Below, piece after piece: positions 48,401-60,958 of a stretch of 64,000 nucleotides of DNA; position 1 is the stretch's first letter, and each line of letters starts with the position of its first letter. A program made the translations under genes and the position numbers. This DNA is from Nansenia antarctica (Eukaryota; Chordata; Actinopteri; Argentiniformes; Microstomatidae). The notes beneath the pieces were generated by a model, which saw only the letters and a list, made by a program, of their open reading frames with translations, did no database searches and was not told the origin of the DNA. The stretch covers positions 3,168,217 through 3,232,216 of the forward strand of contig OZ022342.1 in the NCBI GenBank assembly GCA_963989245.1. Reading direction: 5' to 3'.

Positions 48401-49488
48401 TATTTCTAACATATCTACCCTAAGAGATATACACTTTTTGAGATGCAAACAATTATCATTTTTGGAGAATGGTTCAATACATCAAATATATAGATTACAT
48501 ACATAGATTACCTAATTAACTGCTACAAATTGCCAATATAGCATTCTACGGTGAGCCAACTTTTTTTTTTCTTTCTTAATTGTATTTACTCTTGTTTAGA
48601 ATGTGTTCCTCATCATTTCCAATCACCATGTCACAACACTTAGCAGTTAGGTTAGCAGTGTAACGTTTTGATAAAGTGAGTGCAATGATGTTACATGTGG
48701 GGATGACAGCATGACAGTTGGAGAAATGGCATTACCTTTCCCATAAACGACCACATAGAAGTCACATAATATTGGTATTTAAGTATTATGAAGATTAAAT
48801 AACTGTATTAACTGTATAATTAAGACTAGACGCATATCAAACACCTGCTCAGAGGTTCTTAGATCTACTTCCCCAGTCAACAAAACCGGCCAAATTCATT
48901 CACCTATCGACATCATCTAGAAATATAACCCTGCTGTGTTATGAGTATTAGTTATCATTATTTGGACTGAAACATGAAGATATAGGTGGCAATCCGTATT
49001 GGAAAACGATACAGTGTTACAGTTCATCGTAAAGGCAAATGCTCAAACGCCAAATAACCAGAATATGCAACAGCATAAAAAATACTGTATCATGAGATAA
49101 AAAATATATAGAATAACACGTTAAACTTTGCAGCAACTCAAGTTAGGGCTTGAAGGAGAGACAGTCATATTTGAGAGGAAGGAAGCTTGAGGCAAACGCG
49201 AAAATGAGTAAAGTCTTGACCCCCGGTGTTCTGGCAATCAAGGGGGTGAGTAAAGAAGTGTGGAGGACAGCCTTTCTGAATCACTCTCACCCAGACATTT
49301 GGAGGAGTTAAATCATCCCCCCTTTTTCTTTCACTATGAATTGGAAACATTCAATGTCACAGCTGTCAGAACTGATCAGGCTTGGTGCAGTCTTTCCAAA
49401 ATGCCATCAACACCTGTTGAATCTTCAGCTCTTTCCCCCCAAAATTGCCTATCAGACAACAGCAGCAGCACAGATGAGTGTATAGAGA
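48401..49488. other. 3' UTR extension or intergenic DNA
   Basis: AT-rich, unique-looking. It belongs to the transcript only if the poly(A) site near 50131 is used. No other gene is visible. Confidence 0.4.
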
Positions 49489-49500
49489 CACACACACACA

Positions 49501-49550
<50 letters not shown>

Positions 49551-49612
49551 CACCCCCCGTTTGTGCTAAAATTTAGTGTATGAGATGATATGTCTATACA
49601 GATGAGTGTATA

Positions 49613-49643
<31 letters not shown>
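49489..49643. repeat. Duplicated (CA)n segment
   Basis: ACAGATGAGTGTATAGA(G)ACAC, a (CA)n run, then CACCCC..GTTTGTGCTAAAATT occurs twice, at 49471-49575 and 49600-49660, so flanks and microsatellite were duplicated together. Confidence 0.85.
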
Positions 49644-49645
<2 letters not shown>

Positions 49646-50130
49646 CAGTTTGTGCTAAAATTATTCCCCCACTGTCTTGAGACTGTATATCCTTAATGAA
49701 TATGGACAGTAATAAGGCAAAGAAGACACACTGAACTGTGTATATCGACTGATGTTCTTCCTTCAATTTGTGTCATATCAATCCTGTACATACATGTACA
49801 TCTCTGGTCGCAGAACTTCAAGGAAGTGGCTACGTAAAACATAATTATGCAAGCATATTAAAATGACCATGGGATAAGAGTGGGTCATCATCAGATACAT
49901 ACATAGTCGTCAACCGACAACCTTCAGATATGATAACGAGTTATGGCGCACCTGCGGTGTGCGGTGCGGATCGGGGGACAAGTTTGACAACCTAAAAAAA
50001 GTGTTGATTGAAAGGTTTGAGCTGGCAAACTTCACACAGCTTTACCGCCGGGACTCTGACCACAAACTGGGGATTCTATAGGCACGACATCAGGCTGCTA
50101 TGTTTGTTTTTTGTCTCATCCACTGTGGAA

Positions 50131-50136
50131 AATAAA
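50131..50136 (+). terminator. Second candidate poly(A) signal AATAAA
   Basis: AATAAA is followed 25-50 bases downstream by a strong GT-rich element (ACTGTGTTTTGTGTAG, then GATGTGTTTTT), a good context for cleavage. Use of this site would give a ~3 kb 3' UTR, plausible for this family. Confidence 0.3.
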
Positions 50137-50239
50137 AGTGTTCTATTGCAACATCCTGTTTATGACTGTGTTTTGTGTAGCCTGATGTGTTTTTACTTTA
50201 TTGGGGGAAATCCAGCCTCAGTACTGGCTAGGCTAGTCC

Positions 50240-51720
50240 TATACTCTGATGGTTTTTATTTTATTTTTATTTTATTTTTTGGGGGGGGAAGAACATAGTA
50301 TAGTATGATATATTATATGTTCTTTTTTTCTTCTTTATTTTTCACTTTATAATTGTTTTGCTTAGAATGATAATAATATATCATACTATACTATGTTCTT
50401 TTTTTGTTTTGTTTTACTTTATTTTATTTTTTTCTTAGTATGATAGTAATGCTATAGTATAGTATGATATATTATTAGCATACAAAAAAAAATAAATGAA
50501 TTGAAAAAAAGGACATAGTATAGTATGATTTTTTTTTTCACTTAATTTTTCTTTCCCTTAGTATGATAATAATATATCATACTATACTCTATCATACTAA
50601 GGAAAGAAATAATAAAGTGAAGGAAACAAAATATAGAATATATCATACTGTAGCGGACAAATACTATGATGTAGTATTGTAGTACTCCTACAATACTATG
50701 TTCTTTTTTTCACTTTATTATGTTTTTCCTTAGTATGATATATTATTATCATTAATCATAATTATATTTATTTTTTAAAGGGAAAAAAAGATATATATCA
50801 TACAATACTATGTTCTTTTTCTTTTTTTCGCTTTATTATTTGTTCCTTTAGTATGATAGTATGATATAATATAGTGTGATATGTTATTGTCATTCTAAGG
50901 GGAAAAAAATATGAAGTGAAAAAAAAGAAAGAAAAAAGGACATAGTATAGCATGATATATTATTTTAGGGAAAAAGAACATAGTATAGTATGATATATTT
51001 TAGTGAAAAAGAACATAGTATAGTATGATATATTTTAGTGAAAAAGAACATAGAATGTTCTATGTATATCATAGTATGATATATTTTAGTGAAAAAGAAC
51101 ATAGTATAGTATGATATAATTTTTAGTGAAAAAGAACATAGTATAGCATGATATATTTTAGTGAAAAAGAACATAGAATAGTATGATATATTTTAGTGAA
51201 AAAGAACATAGGATGTTCTATGTATATCATAGTATGATATATTTTAGTGAAAAAGAACATAGTATAGTATGATATATTTTAGTGAAAAAGTATGATATAT
51301 TTTGTGAAAAAGAACATAGTATATATATATATATTAGTGAAAAAATAACATAGTTTATATATTTTAGTGAAAAAGAACATAGTATATATATTTTAGTGAA
51401 AAATAACATAGTATATATATTTTAGTGAAAAAGACTATAGTATAGCATGATATATTTGACTGAAAAAGAACATAGTATAGTATGATGTATAATATATTTT
51501 CTTTTTTTACTTTATTATTTTGGGATAATTATGATTAGTGATATTACACACTATACTATATCATACTAAGGAAAAAGATAAAATGAAAAATATATAATAT
51601 ATCATTCTGTTGCTATGTTCTTTTTTCACTTTGGAACATAGTATAGCATTATATATTTTGCTTTTTTCACTTTATTATTTCTTTCCTCAGTATGATACTT
51701 TATACGTAATACAAAAGCAG
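50240..51720. repeat. AT-rich foldback/tandem region
   Basis: A ~35-bp unit (CATAGTATAGTATGATATAT then TTTAGTGAAAAAGAA) is tandemly repeated at about 50940-51480. The left part (50290-50900) contains both this sequence and its complement (ATATCATACTATACTATG then TTCTTTTTT), giving many potential hairpins. No gene is visible. Confidence 0.8.
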
Positions 51721-51784
51721 TGAAATGTCAGAGCAACATGGACACACACATTAATACTATAGTACAGGGGACTGGTGTTTCCCT

Positions 51785-53925
51785 TTATATCCTAGGTTTC
51801 CTGTTATATTGGGAAACCTAGGATATAAAGAGAAACCTAGGATCTAAAGAGAAACCTAGGATATAGAGAGAAACCNNNNNNNNNNNNNNNNNNNNNNNNN
51901 NNNNNNNNNNNNNNNNNNNNNNNNNNNNNNNNNNNNNNNNNNNNNNNNNNNNNNNNNNNNNNNNNNNNNNNNNNNNNNNNNNNNNNNNNNNNNNNNNNNN
52001 NNNNNNNNNNNNNNNNNNNNNNNNNNNNNNNNNNNNNNNNNNNNNNNNNNNNNNNNNNNNNNNNNNNNNNNNNNNAACCTAGGATATAAAGGGAAACCTA
52101 GGATATAAAGGGAAAGCTCGGATATAAAGGGATACCTAGGATATAAAGGGAAACCTAGGATATAAAGGGAAACCTAGGATATAAAGGGAAAGCTAGGATA
52201 TAAAGGGAAAGCTAGGATATAAAGGGAAAGCTCGGATATAAAGGGATACCTAGGATATAAAGGGAAACCTAGGATATAAAGGGAAACCTAGGATATAAAG
52301 GGAAACCTAGGATATAAAGAGAAACCTAGGATATAAAGGGAAACCTAGGATATAAAGAGAAACCTAGGATATAAAGGGGAACCTAAGATATAAAGGGAAA
52401 CCTAGGATATGAAGAGAAACCTAGGATATAAAGGGAAACCTATGATATAAAGAGAAACCTAGGATATAAAGAGAAACCTAGGATATAAAGGGAAACCTAG
52501 GATATAAAGGGAAACCTAGGATATAAAGGGAAACCTAGGATATAAAGGGAAACCTAGGATATAAAGGGAAAGCTAGGATATAAAGGGATACCTAGGATAT
52601 AAAGAGAAACCTAGGATATAAAGAGAAACCTAGGATATAAAGGGAAACCTAGGATATAAAGGGAAAGCTAGGATATAAAGGGATACCTAGGATATAAAGA
52701 GAAACCTAGGATATAAATAGAAACCTAGGATATAAAGGGAAACCTAGGATATAAAGGGGAAACCTAGGATATAAAGGGAAACCTAGGACAGAAAGAGAAA
52801 CCTAGGATATAAAGGGAAACCTAGGATATAAAGGGAAACCTAGGATATAAAGAGAAACCTAGGATATAAAGGGAAACCTAGGATATAAAGGGAAACCTAG
52901 GATATAAAGAGAAACCTAGGATATAAAGGGAAACCTAGGATATAAAGACAAACCTAGGATATAAAGAGAAACCTAGGATATAAAGGGAAACCTAGGATAT
53001 AAAGGGAAACCTAGGATATAAAGGGATACCTAGGATATAAAGGGAAACCTAGGATATAAAGGGAAACCTAGGATATAAAGGGAAACCTAGGATATAAAGG
53101 GAAACCTAGGATATAAAGAGAAACCTAGGATATAAAGAGAAACCTAGGATATAAAGGGAAACCTAGGATATAAAGGGAAAGCTAGGATATAAAGGGAAAG
53201 CTAGGATATAAAGGGATACCTAGGATATAAAGAGAAACCTAGGATATAAAGGGAAACCTAGGATATAAAGGGAAACCTAGGATATAAAGGGAAACCTAGG
53301 ATATAAAGAGAAACCTAGGATATAAAGGGAAACCTAGGATATAAAGGGAAACCTAGGATATAAAGGGAAACCTAGGACAGAAAGAGAAACCTAGGATATA
53401 AAGAGAAACCTATGATATATAGAGAAACCTAGGATATAAAGAGAAACCTAGGATATAAAGAGAAACCTAGGATATAGAGAGAAACCTAGGATATAAAGAG
53501 AAACCTAGGATAGAGAGGGAAACCTAGGATAGAGAGGGAAACCTAGGATAGAGAGGGAAACCTAGGATAGAGAGGGAACCTAGGATATAAAGAGAAACCT
53601 AGGATATAAAGAGAAACCTAGGATATAAAGAGAAACCTAGGATATAAAGAGAAACCTAGGATATAAAGAGAAACCTAGGATATAGAGAGAAACCTAGGAT
53701 ATAGAGAGAAACCTAGGATATAAAGAGAAACCTAGGATATAAAGAGAAATATAGAGAGAAACCTAGGATATAAAGGGAAACCTAGGATATAAAGGGAAAC
53801 ATAGGATAGAAAAACCTAGGATATAAAGGGAAACATAGGATAGAAAAACCTAGGATATAAAGGGAAACCTAGGATATAAAAAGAAACCTAGGATATAAAG
53901 GGAAACCTAGGATATAAAGGGATGG
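51785..53925. repeat. 19-bp minisatellite with CCTAGG core
   Basis: The unit is about AAACCTAGGATATAAAGGG, with GGG/GAG, AAACC/AAGCT/ATACC and ATATAGAG variants. About 100 units are visible. A run of 200 N (51876-52075) lies inside, so the true length is unknown. It lies downstream of the gene. Confidence 0.93.
51876..52075. other. Assembly gap (200 N)
   Basis: Exactly 200 unknown bases, likely a placeholder length, in the middle of the 19-bp minisatellite. The array was probably not spanned during assembly. Confidence 0.98.
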
Positions 53926-54299
53926 GGGTCTTCAGTGTTCTGACGATTTTTGCTGCCTTGTCAGGAAATGCAGCAAGGCCCCTTGCATCTGTCCCTAATT
54001 GCTCCAGAGCCGTCGAATATGGCTGACCCTGTGCCTAGGGCAAAAATATCAAACTCCAACAATTGACTGACAAGTTGTTTACATGGCAACAAATCAGTAA
54101 AAAAAGATGTGCGTCTTGTCCACTGAACTGATCCAAAGTTAAGACATTTATTTTCTGTTCCCGTAATAATATTATGTATTATTTGTAGGTCCATATAATA
54201 TGTCTATCTATGTAGTAGGCCCTACTGCAATTTAGCTCAGTTTGGTGGTTTGTTTCCTTAGGGTTAGGGTTAGGGTTCAGCTCTTACTAATAGGCAACA

Positions 54300-54435
54300 C
54301 GAGTAAACTGGGTTAGCTAGCTAGGTACCGTTAGCTAGGTTAGCTGGGTTAGCTAGCTAGGTACCGTTAGATAGGTTCGCTGGGTTAGCTAGCTAGGTAC
54401 CGTTAGATAGGTTAGCTAGTTAGGTAGCGTTCGCT
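54300..54435. repeat. Tandem repeat of GGGTTAGCTAGCTAGGTACC type
   Basis: Three to four units of about 37 bp with GGTTAGCTAGCTAGGTACCG then TTAG(C/A)TAGGTT. Directly upstream is a short TTAGGG run (54258-54277). Confidence 0.75.
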
Positions 54436-55228
54436 GTCTCGTCCAGCCAGTTGTGCAAAGAAAGAGGCGTTCCTCCAGAAAATGGTAAAAAAAACAATTA
54501 TAATTGGTTTCATTTGTTTTATGTCAAGAGTAGCCAACTGACAAAAACAATATTGTCAATGACTTTGGGAAAGAAACAAAATTAACTTAAAAGTATTGAA
54601 CTTTTTGTGCATGTTAAGGTGTCGTTGTATTTTTTCTATTTGAGAATGAGTAAGAGATGTTTGTATCTGTTAGTGTAATACAATTTGTCAATATTTTCCT
54701 CTAAATATGTGTTGCATCACACTTTTACACTATCCATATATAAAGTAAAGCTGACATCACAAATTAAGCATGCACATTGAAAACATACCTCAAACTACTT
54801 CAAATGTTTCATCATATCAATACAATACAATGTTGCATCATATCAATATATTTCTAAAACAACCAGACGGTTTCAAGTCTGGCTGTCAAAATGGAAAGAC
54901 AACATTATCATTTGTAACCTTGTAGGCTAATAAGTATTATCTTCTGCGCTTCCTATGTTAACACTCTTAATTAGTCTCTTTAATTAAGAACATTTCGAAA
55001 AACAATGGTGTTGCTGCACAGTCACAGCCATCTCCCTCCACCACAGAGCTGATGACAGCTTCTCATCAGGTAGAACATCTCACCACGCAAACTGCAAACA
55101 CAAAACAACAGACTCGCCTTGCATTGAACAGGCAGCAGCCTAATTACATTTACAGATGTCAAAACTTTCTCGTGCAATTAATTTGACAAGAAAGCAGACC
55201 TACGCAATTGATTGGGGTCTGTACAACT

Positions 55229-55273
<45 letters not shown>

Positions 55274-56117
55274 CGTTGCTTATACTTATACAACTAAATC
55301 ACAGCAAAGGTCATTCTGAAATTCAGTATACCAATTCACTGCATTTAGAACAGGTCCTTTTTTGTTTTGGTTATAATGAGGAGACACAGTTGCTCTACTC
55401 CCCTTAATTAAGATACTTATAAGTTAGATTTCGAATAAGGAAGGAGTATATTTTTAAATTAGAAAACACTGGAAAATATCACTTGCACCTTATCAAACCA
55501 ACACCAAAGACCACCATGCAGCTAGACCTCGACCTCCGATATTCAGACTACAGGTCTCAGCCAAACAAATAAATGCCATGTACAGACAATTAAATCCCTT
55601 CAAACACTTGTGTTCATTCATTCATTTATTCATTTAGCCTTTCCCATGCATGCGTCTGGCTCGGCGACTATCTCACCGCCGCCCTGCATTTGGCCCTGCG
55701 GATCGGGATCGCTCCTGTGGCATTAGATAAAGAACCCTACATGGATTACCAAGCGCTGGCATCACGCAAACACCGCAGGCAGCTGTTGGGTTTGGAATTT
55801 AGTTCGCAGTTCGGAATTCATTGGGAGCACAATGGACGACGATTCCCTAGATCCCCTCCTTTTGTGCTCCGACAGCACATTCATTGGCCTCGGACAAAAG
55901 GGACAAGGATGCGAATAGAGGTAGACGGCTGTCACATCATTAATCATGTTTACTGTTTCCCCTCCCTGAAGAGAGAATCTGTTTTCAGGTTTGCTTTGGT
56001 CCTGACGTTATGCCTGCTGCTTTACTCATAATATTATTATCACCTGTAGGTTTTTTGAGGCAGCAGTGTGAATAAAGTGGCCAGTGAATCCAAAGGAAAT
56101 TAATTAAGCCAGCTTTT

Positions 56118-56119
<2 letters not shown>
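54436..56119. other. Intergenic DNA with a GC-richer island near 55640-56000
   Basis: Mostly AT-rich and unique. About 55640-56000 is more GC-rich and contains a 113-codon frame with no recognisable domain; it could be a conserved noncoding element. Confidence 0.35.
55230..55272. repeat. (AAC)n microsatellite
   Basis: Fourteen AAC units. Confidence 0.95.
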
Positions 56120-56212
<93 letters not shown>

Positions 56213-56230
56213 GTGTGTGTGTGTGTGTGT
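56120..56230. repeat. (GT)n microsatellite
   Basis: A nearly pure GT run with one GC interruption. Confidence 0.97.
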
Positions 56231-57202
56231 TGCTGTTTCACCCTGCTTTCAATAGAAAACAGAATCCCTTAATTTAGGGCCTTAAATATAATTGATGACT
56301 TAGGCCTAATGCTTTCAAATGTGTAATTATGTTTTGTTTGTTTTTCCAGATGGAGGGAGATATTTAGGAGTTGTTTGCGTGGATTACAGGGTTAAGAGGG
56401 AATTTAGTTTCACTCATAGTGGAAAGATGGTAGCTGGATTGTAGCTGTTAGCTGAAAGTAGCTCATATCATAGGCCATGAGAAACTAATCCATAGCTCAG
56501 AGCTCTTTAACACTAGAAGCCCCGGAACCTCATTACTAACTAGGTCTCAGAGAGTGTCTGGAGACCTCAATTTCTTGACGTTTGTGTAACAGTGCAGTCA
56601 TTGATTATTTTTTTAAATCGATGCAGTCAGGACACTTATGTCATTTTAATGTTTAGTGAAAATCGTAATACATTAGGTTTGGTCTAATTGGATGGCTCAG
56701 ATATCTGAGTCTCCCCGTCTGAGTTTAACATTAAATACAATATTGACGGTCTAAGCTGCCCTGAATCTTTGTAGATTTCTAAACCAGGCAGAAATAATGA
56801 ACTGGTTGTGTTTAGTCAGAATTTAAGACTTTTGTATTTTGGATGTTACTGAACATATTGAATATAACATATTTCCAGACATAACTGGTGTGAATGTACA
56901 TAGTGTACTGTAAAACTAAAATAGAAGCAAAAATATGTGGTGAAATGAGAATAAAGAAAGTATAACAGAACACAAATCTAAAGCGATACTGACATGTAAT
57001 GAAATATAACTATACATTCTTGCAAGAAGGGCAATACACCAGTCATTTACTCAAGTAAAAACAAGTAAAAGTGGACACAGAATCATCACTTCTCCGTTGT
57101 CTATGCACCTTTACTCAAACGTGTCAGTAAAGTCCTCTGAATCTGTCGGCATTTACAGTATGCTCCATCATGCAAACCACTTTCCATATTGATGTTGATT
57201 CC
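56231..57202. other. Unannotated intergenic DNA
   Basis: Unique-looking. TTTAACACTAGAAGCCCCGG near 56507 resembles one end of a piggyBac-type element; no partner end was found. Confidence 0.4.
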
Positions 57203-57374
57203 TGGGCGTTATTCCATCAACATTGCTAAAGGAAAATCCAGGCTTATTCTGATAAGTCTTGTGAGAGTTGTCAAAATAAGGCTGGATTCTTTTTTTTCCT
57301 TTTTTTTTTATCTTGCGAGATTTATCTAAATAAGTCTGGATTGTCCTTTAGCGACGTTGATGGAATACCCCCCT
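57203..57374. mobile_element. MITE with ~60-bp TIRs
   Basis: The left arm TATTCCATCAACATTGCTAA (then AGGAAAATCCAGGCTTATT) is the near-complement of the right arm AATAAGTCTGGATTGTCCTT (then TAGCGACGTTGATGGAATA). The centre is T-rich. A single arm of the same type lies at 60348-60410. Confidence 0.65.
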
Positions 57375-57587
57375 GGCTTGAAAGAAGCAGTCGAGTTAGG
57401 CATAATAGTGTTTCAAATGTCTGTAATTTGGGTGAATTTCTCCTTCTCCTTGCAGGTGGTGATCATTCCCTTAACATCAATCAGACACTCATATGCTACT
57501 GTAGGCTTCACACAGCAAATACTAGTTGTCTGAGTGTCTATGTTTATATCACCATTATGGATGAAATTGGTAAGCTATTCATAACTA

Positions 57588-57853
57588 ATGGTAAATGGAC
57601 TGCACTTATGTATATAGCACATTTATCCAAAGCGCTTTACAACGGCCTCTCGTTCACCCATTCACACACACATTCACACACCAATGGCGGCAAGCTACCA
57701 TGCAAGGCGCCGGCCCGCTCACTGGGAACAATTTGGGGTTCAGTGTCTTGCCCAAGGACACTTCGACATGTGGCCAGCCGGGGCTCAAACCACCGATCTG
57801 CCAACCTTGCGATCATTAGACAGCAGCTCTACCTCCAGCGCCACAGCCGCCCC
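57588..57853 (-). mobile_element. SINE family A, - copy downstream of the gene
   Basis: The tail ATGGTAAATGGACTGCACTT is at left and the head TCCAGCGCCACAGCCGCCCC at right. The body is intact. It shows the family also inserted outside the IgLON gene. Confidence 0.86.
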
Positions 57854-58787
57854 CTATGCTATAATGTCAATTTCATAAACCCTCTAGACACACAGAAGAG
57901 CAAACTGTAGCAACAGGAGGTAAGAAAGTGCAACTATTTCACGAACTAAAGTATGTGACAAGACTTTTAAGACTTTAACAGAGGGACACGGAGAGTGAAA
58001 GAGAGAAGCAAATCTAATCTCACAGAATTTAACTAAGCAAACATGTTATGTTTGTATTTATTTACCCTGCAGTGTGTTTTCTCTCCTTGTTTGTCTATCC
58101 TGACTCAGTAGATCATTAGCACTCTACAGCAGATCATTAACACTACAGCCAAGAGCAACCTTCTTTTTTTCTTTTCTAATTTTAGGAAGAGAAAAAACAA
58201 AACAACTTGAAAGTGTGAATATGAATGTTCCTGTTTCATCTGATTGAGGTCCCACTCCGTAACGATGAGGATGAGGATGAGACGCCTCACCTTTCTGAAA
58301 CAGATGGTATTGACGTTGGTTAACGCAGCGCGCAACACAGCTTCTGTGATCTTCTGTTCCTCAGCTCTGCACACAGGCCTCTGTGTGAGGAAGTATTTAT
58401 CAGGCCAATCAAATATTTGCCAGCCATTACGATCATTAAACAACATTTTTGTTTGCCTTGATGAGTGTTATAAAATTAGGAAGGTGTATGAGGAGAAATA
58501 ACCGATTTGGTGGGAAAGGATCGTTAACTTTGTGACTCAATTCTGACATTAATTAGGCTGGAATGCAGTGCTTGGGAGAGAGTGAGGGAAGGTAGTGCTT
58601 CCACAGGGAGCTGGAAGGTAGACAGCTGTGACTTTTCTCCTGTGTTTAAATGTCTATCAAAGGAGTTTAAGTGGAAGCCATGCAGAACAAATCTGTCTGT
58701 CCACTCTGCTAACATCAGGGGTCCAAGCAGTGAAGCTGTGCGGAACCTTATTGTGCTGTTAGCATTGTGTTGATGGCATTGGCTATT
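57854..58787. other. Unannotated intergenic DNA
   Basis: Unique-looking, no gene or element recognised. Confidence 0.4.
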
Positions 58788-60240
58788 ACAGTTTTTCTCA
58801 ATCGCTTTCACACTAACAATCAGAACATGAGACACAATAACCAAAAACCTGAAACTCGTGTATGTTATCTCACACCAATTCTGCAGAAATATAAACACAT
58901 TTCCTGCTTTTCACTCATTCTCACAGTTCTAAACCACACTTGTTGCAAAAACACTCACACATCACAATTCTCTACATTTGGCACAATCTTCATTGATAAA
59001 ATATCTTGTGTTCACATGAAAAAAAAACACTACCATTCAGAATGCTGAACTCAAACCACCAATCACACAATCACACTCCTCATATGGGCAAACACCTATT
59101 GGTTTTTATTTACCAATCGTAGCTTTAGCAATAAAAGGGCCAAGGGTGAGCTCTACTGTGTTGGAGAACAATGGATGTGAACTTTGCAGAGAGAGGTAGA
59201 GCGAGAGGAGTGAGAGATGTGAGACAGAGGAGGAGGAAGTGGTGGAGGAGGAGGTGGAGGAGGAAGAGGAGGAGGAGGAGGAGTCAGAGGAGGAGGAGGT
59301 GGAGGAGGAGGAGGAGGTGGAGGAGGAGGAGGAGGAGGAGGAGCATGAGGATGACGAGGAGGTGGAGGAGGAGGATGAGGAGGAAGAGGAGGAAGATGAG
59401 GAGGAGGAGCAAGAGGACAACCAAGACTACAACCTAGGACAGCAAAAAGGACGGCAACGGGGAAGGAACGTCATCGGCCAGTGTGACATTGTTGAGGTTC
59501 CTGGCCAGCGAGGGGGGAACATCACCATGGGAACATCACCATGTGCGCTGCTATAAATCACCAAGGCGTCCTCCATCACCATTCAACCCTTGGCCCCTAC
59601 AATAGTTCCCATCTCATCACTTCCCAGGACACACGACACAACGTCCTCACCCCAGCCCAGCAGATGGATAAACCCAGAGCAGCCCAGGTACGTTGTCAAC
59701 CTTCCGCATCAAGGTTCTAACAGGTCATCAACCTTCCGCATCAAGGTTCAAGCCCAGGTACGTTGTCATCTGGGACAACGTACGTTTCTTTCTTCATCTG
59801 CCACCATATTCTCCATTTCTCAACTCTATTGAGGATTTTTTTCCAGGTTCGCCTTGGAAGGTAAATGAACGCAGGCCCCATGAGCGCATACCCCTTCTAC
59901 AAGCAATGGAGGATGCATGGTGAGATAGCTGCTGAAGCATTATTATCAGGGCTGGATTCGTCATGCCAGGCGATACTTTCCCCCACTGCTTGGCCAGGGA
60001 GAACATTGCCTGTGATGTTGATGAGGTCCTGTGGCCAGACAGAAACGAAAGGCAGGATGCAGCCTAATTGTCTTTTTTACAGTATATGCATATAAATAAC
60101 ACACAAAATACAAGAACAGAATGTTGTTGTTTTTTAAATTCGGAAATACTGTACAGATCTCAGCAATGACAGTTGGATTTGTAAAGTGTTCCTCAGACAG
60201 AACAAACAATAGAAAAACTAAAATAAGCCTTCTGCATAGC
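58788..60240 (+). pseudogene. IS630-like (DDE) transposon relic with a Glu-rich expansion
   Basis: A long 5' noncoding end begins ACAGTTTTTCTCAATCGCTT. A broken transposase follows from about 59171: a (GAG)n stretch (59224-59415) coding poly-Glu, then GRNVIGQCDIVEVPGQRGGN, HHHSTLGPYNSSHL, RYVVIWDNV, LHLPPYSPFLNSIEDFF, RRPHERIPLLQAMEDAW, and further fragments to MQPNC. WDN and PYSPFLN.IE are the second Asp and the Glu context of the IS630/Tc1-mariner DDE domain. It carries stops, frameshifts and an internal 32-bp repeat insertion near 59697-59760. Confidence 0.7.
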
Positions 60241-60261
60241 CTACTCTAAACACAAAGCCCA

Positions 60262-60348
60262 CGGGACCTCATTGGCATCACAGGCAATGTTCTCCCTGGC
60301 CAAGCAGAGAGGAAAGTATCGCCTGGCATGACGAATCCGGCCCTGGGG
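60262..60348 (-). pseudogene. Inverted fragment of the IS630-like transposase C-terminus
   Basis: On minus it reads GRIRHARRYFPLCLARENIA, matching in inverted orientation the + strand segment at about 59950-60035. The two form an inverted repeat with ~0.25 kb between the arms. A TATTCCATCAACGT arm follows at 60348-60410. Confidence 0.6.
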
Positions 60349-60560
60349 GGTATTCCATCAACGTCGCTTAAAGAAAATCCAGGCTTATTTGGATATGTCT
60401 CGTGATTTTGTCCAGTCGATTTTTTGTCTGAGTTCTGTGTGGAATCATATCAGATTTGACCTTTTTTTTCTGCTTTTTTGTGTTGTTCCAATGCAAACAA
60501 AATACATATGGGAATACCAAATGCATTCTGGGAGAAGTGGTGCATTATCTAACAGAAGTG

Positions 60561-60594
60561 TAGGGGTGCCAATATTGTTTGTCCATGACTGTAT
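60561..60594 (-). mobile_element. Tc1-type terminal repeat remnant
   Basis: The segment AGGGGTGCCAATATTGTTTG then TCCATGACTGTA reads on minus as TACAGTCATGGACAAACAAT, a typical fish Tc1 end. Confidence 0.45.
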
Positions 60595-60958
60595 AACGTA
60601 TAACGTATTTGGAACATTGTTTACAACGTCTCCCTTTCTTGGACCGACAGCATCTCTCTTTCTATGAACACAGTCAGTCACAATATTCTATTACAAACCC
60701 AATCACATGGTCTAAGGGACGTGTCATGTTTCAGCCGGGTTTGGGGACAGAGTGTTTACCTGTCTACCCTAGTCTCAACAACCACTTTATTATTATTATT
60801 TTTAATTTGATTTATTATTTTAATCAGGACGATATGTACCGCTGCTATTTACCCTTTCCTGATGACATTTCTAATACATTCCTGAAGCCTCCAACTAAAG
60901 TGACGACAATCTCCACAACCTCTTCTTGTCCCTGGGGGAGACTAACTTCAGGGTGAGA

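Noticed and set aside
54258..54277. Telomere-like TTAGGG repeat
   Set aside because: Only three units, too short to call an interstitial telomere; it runs into a GGTTAGCTAGC tandem repeat.
55690..56031. A 113-codon frame as a protein-coding gene
   Set aside because: No recognisable domain, no homolog recalled, no splice or promoter context. Kept only as a possible conserved element.
57341..57910. A 189-codon frame downstream of the gene
   Set aside because: It runs through a MITE arm and a minus-strand SINE. The same HSHTHSHT-type peptide appears at every SINE copy.
59171..59556. Glu-rich or Arg-rich acidic protein
   Set aside because: It is a GAG microsatellite within a dead IS630-like transposase.
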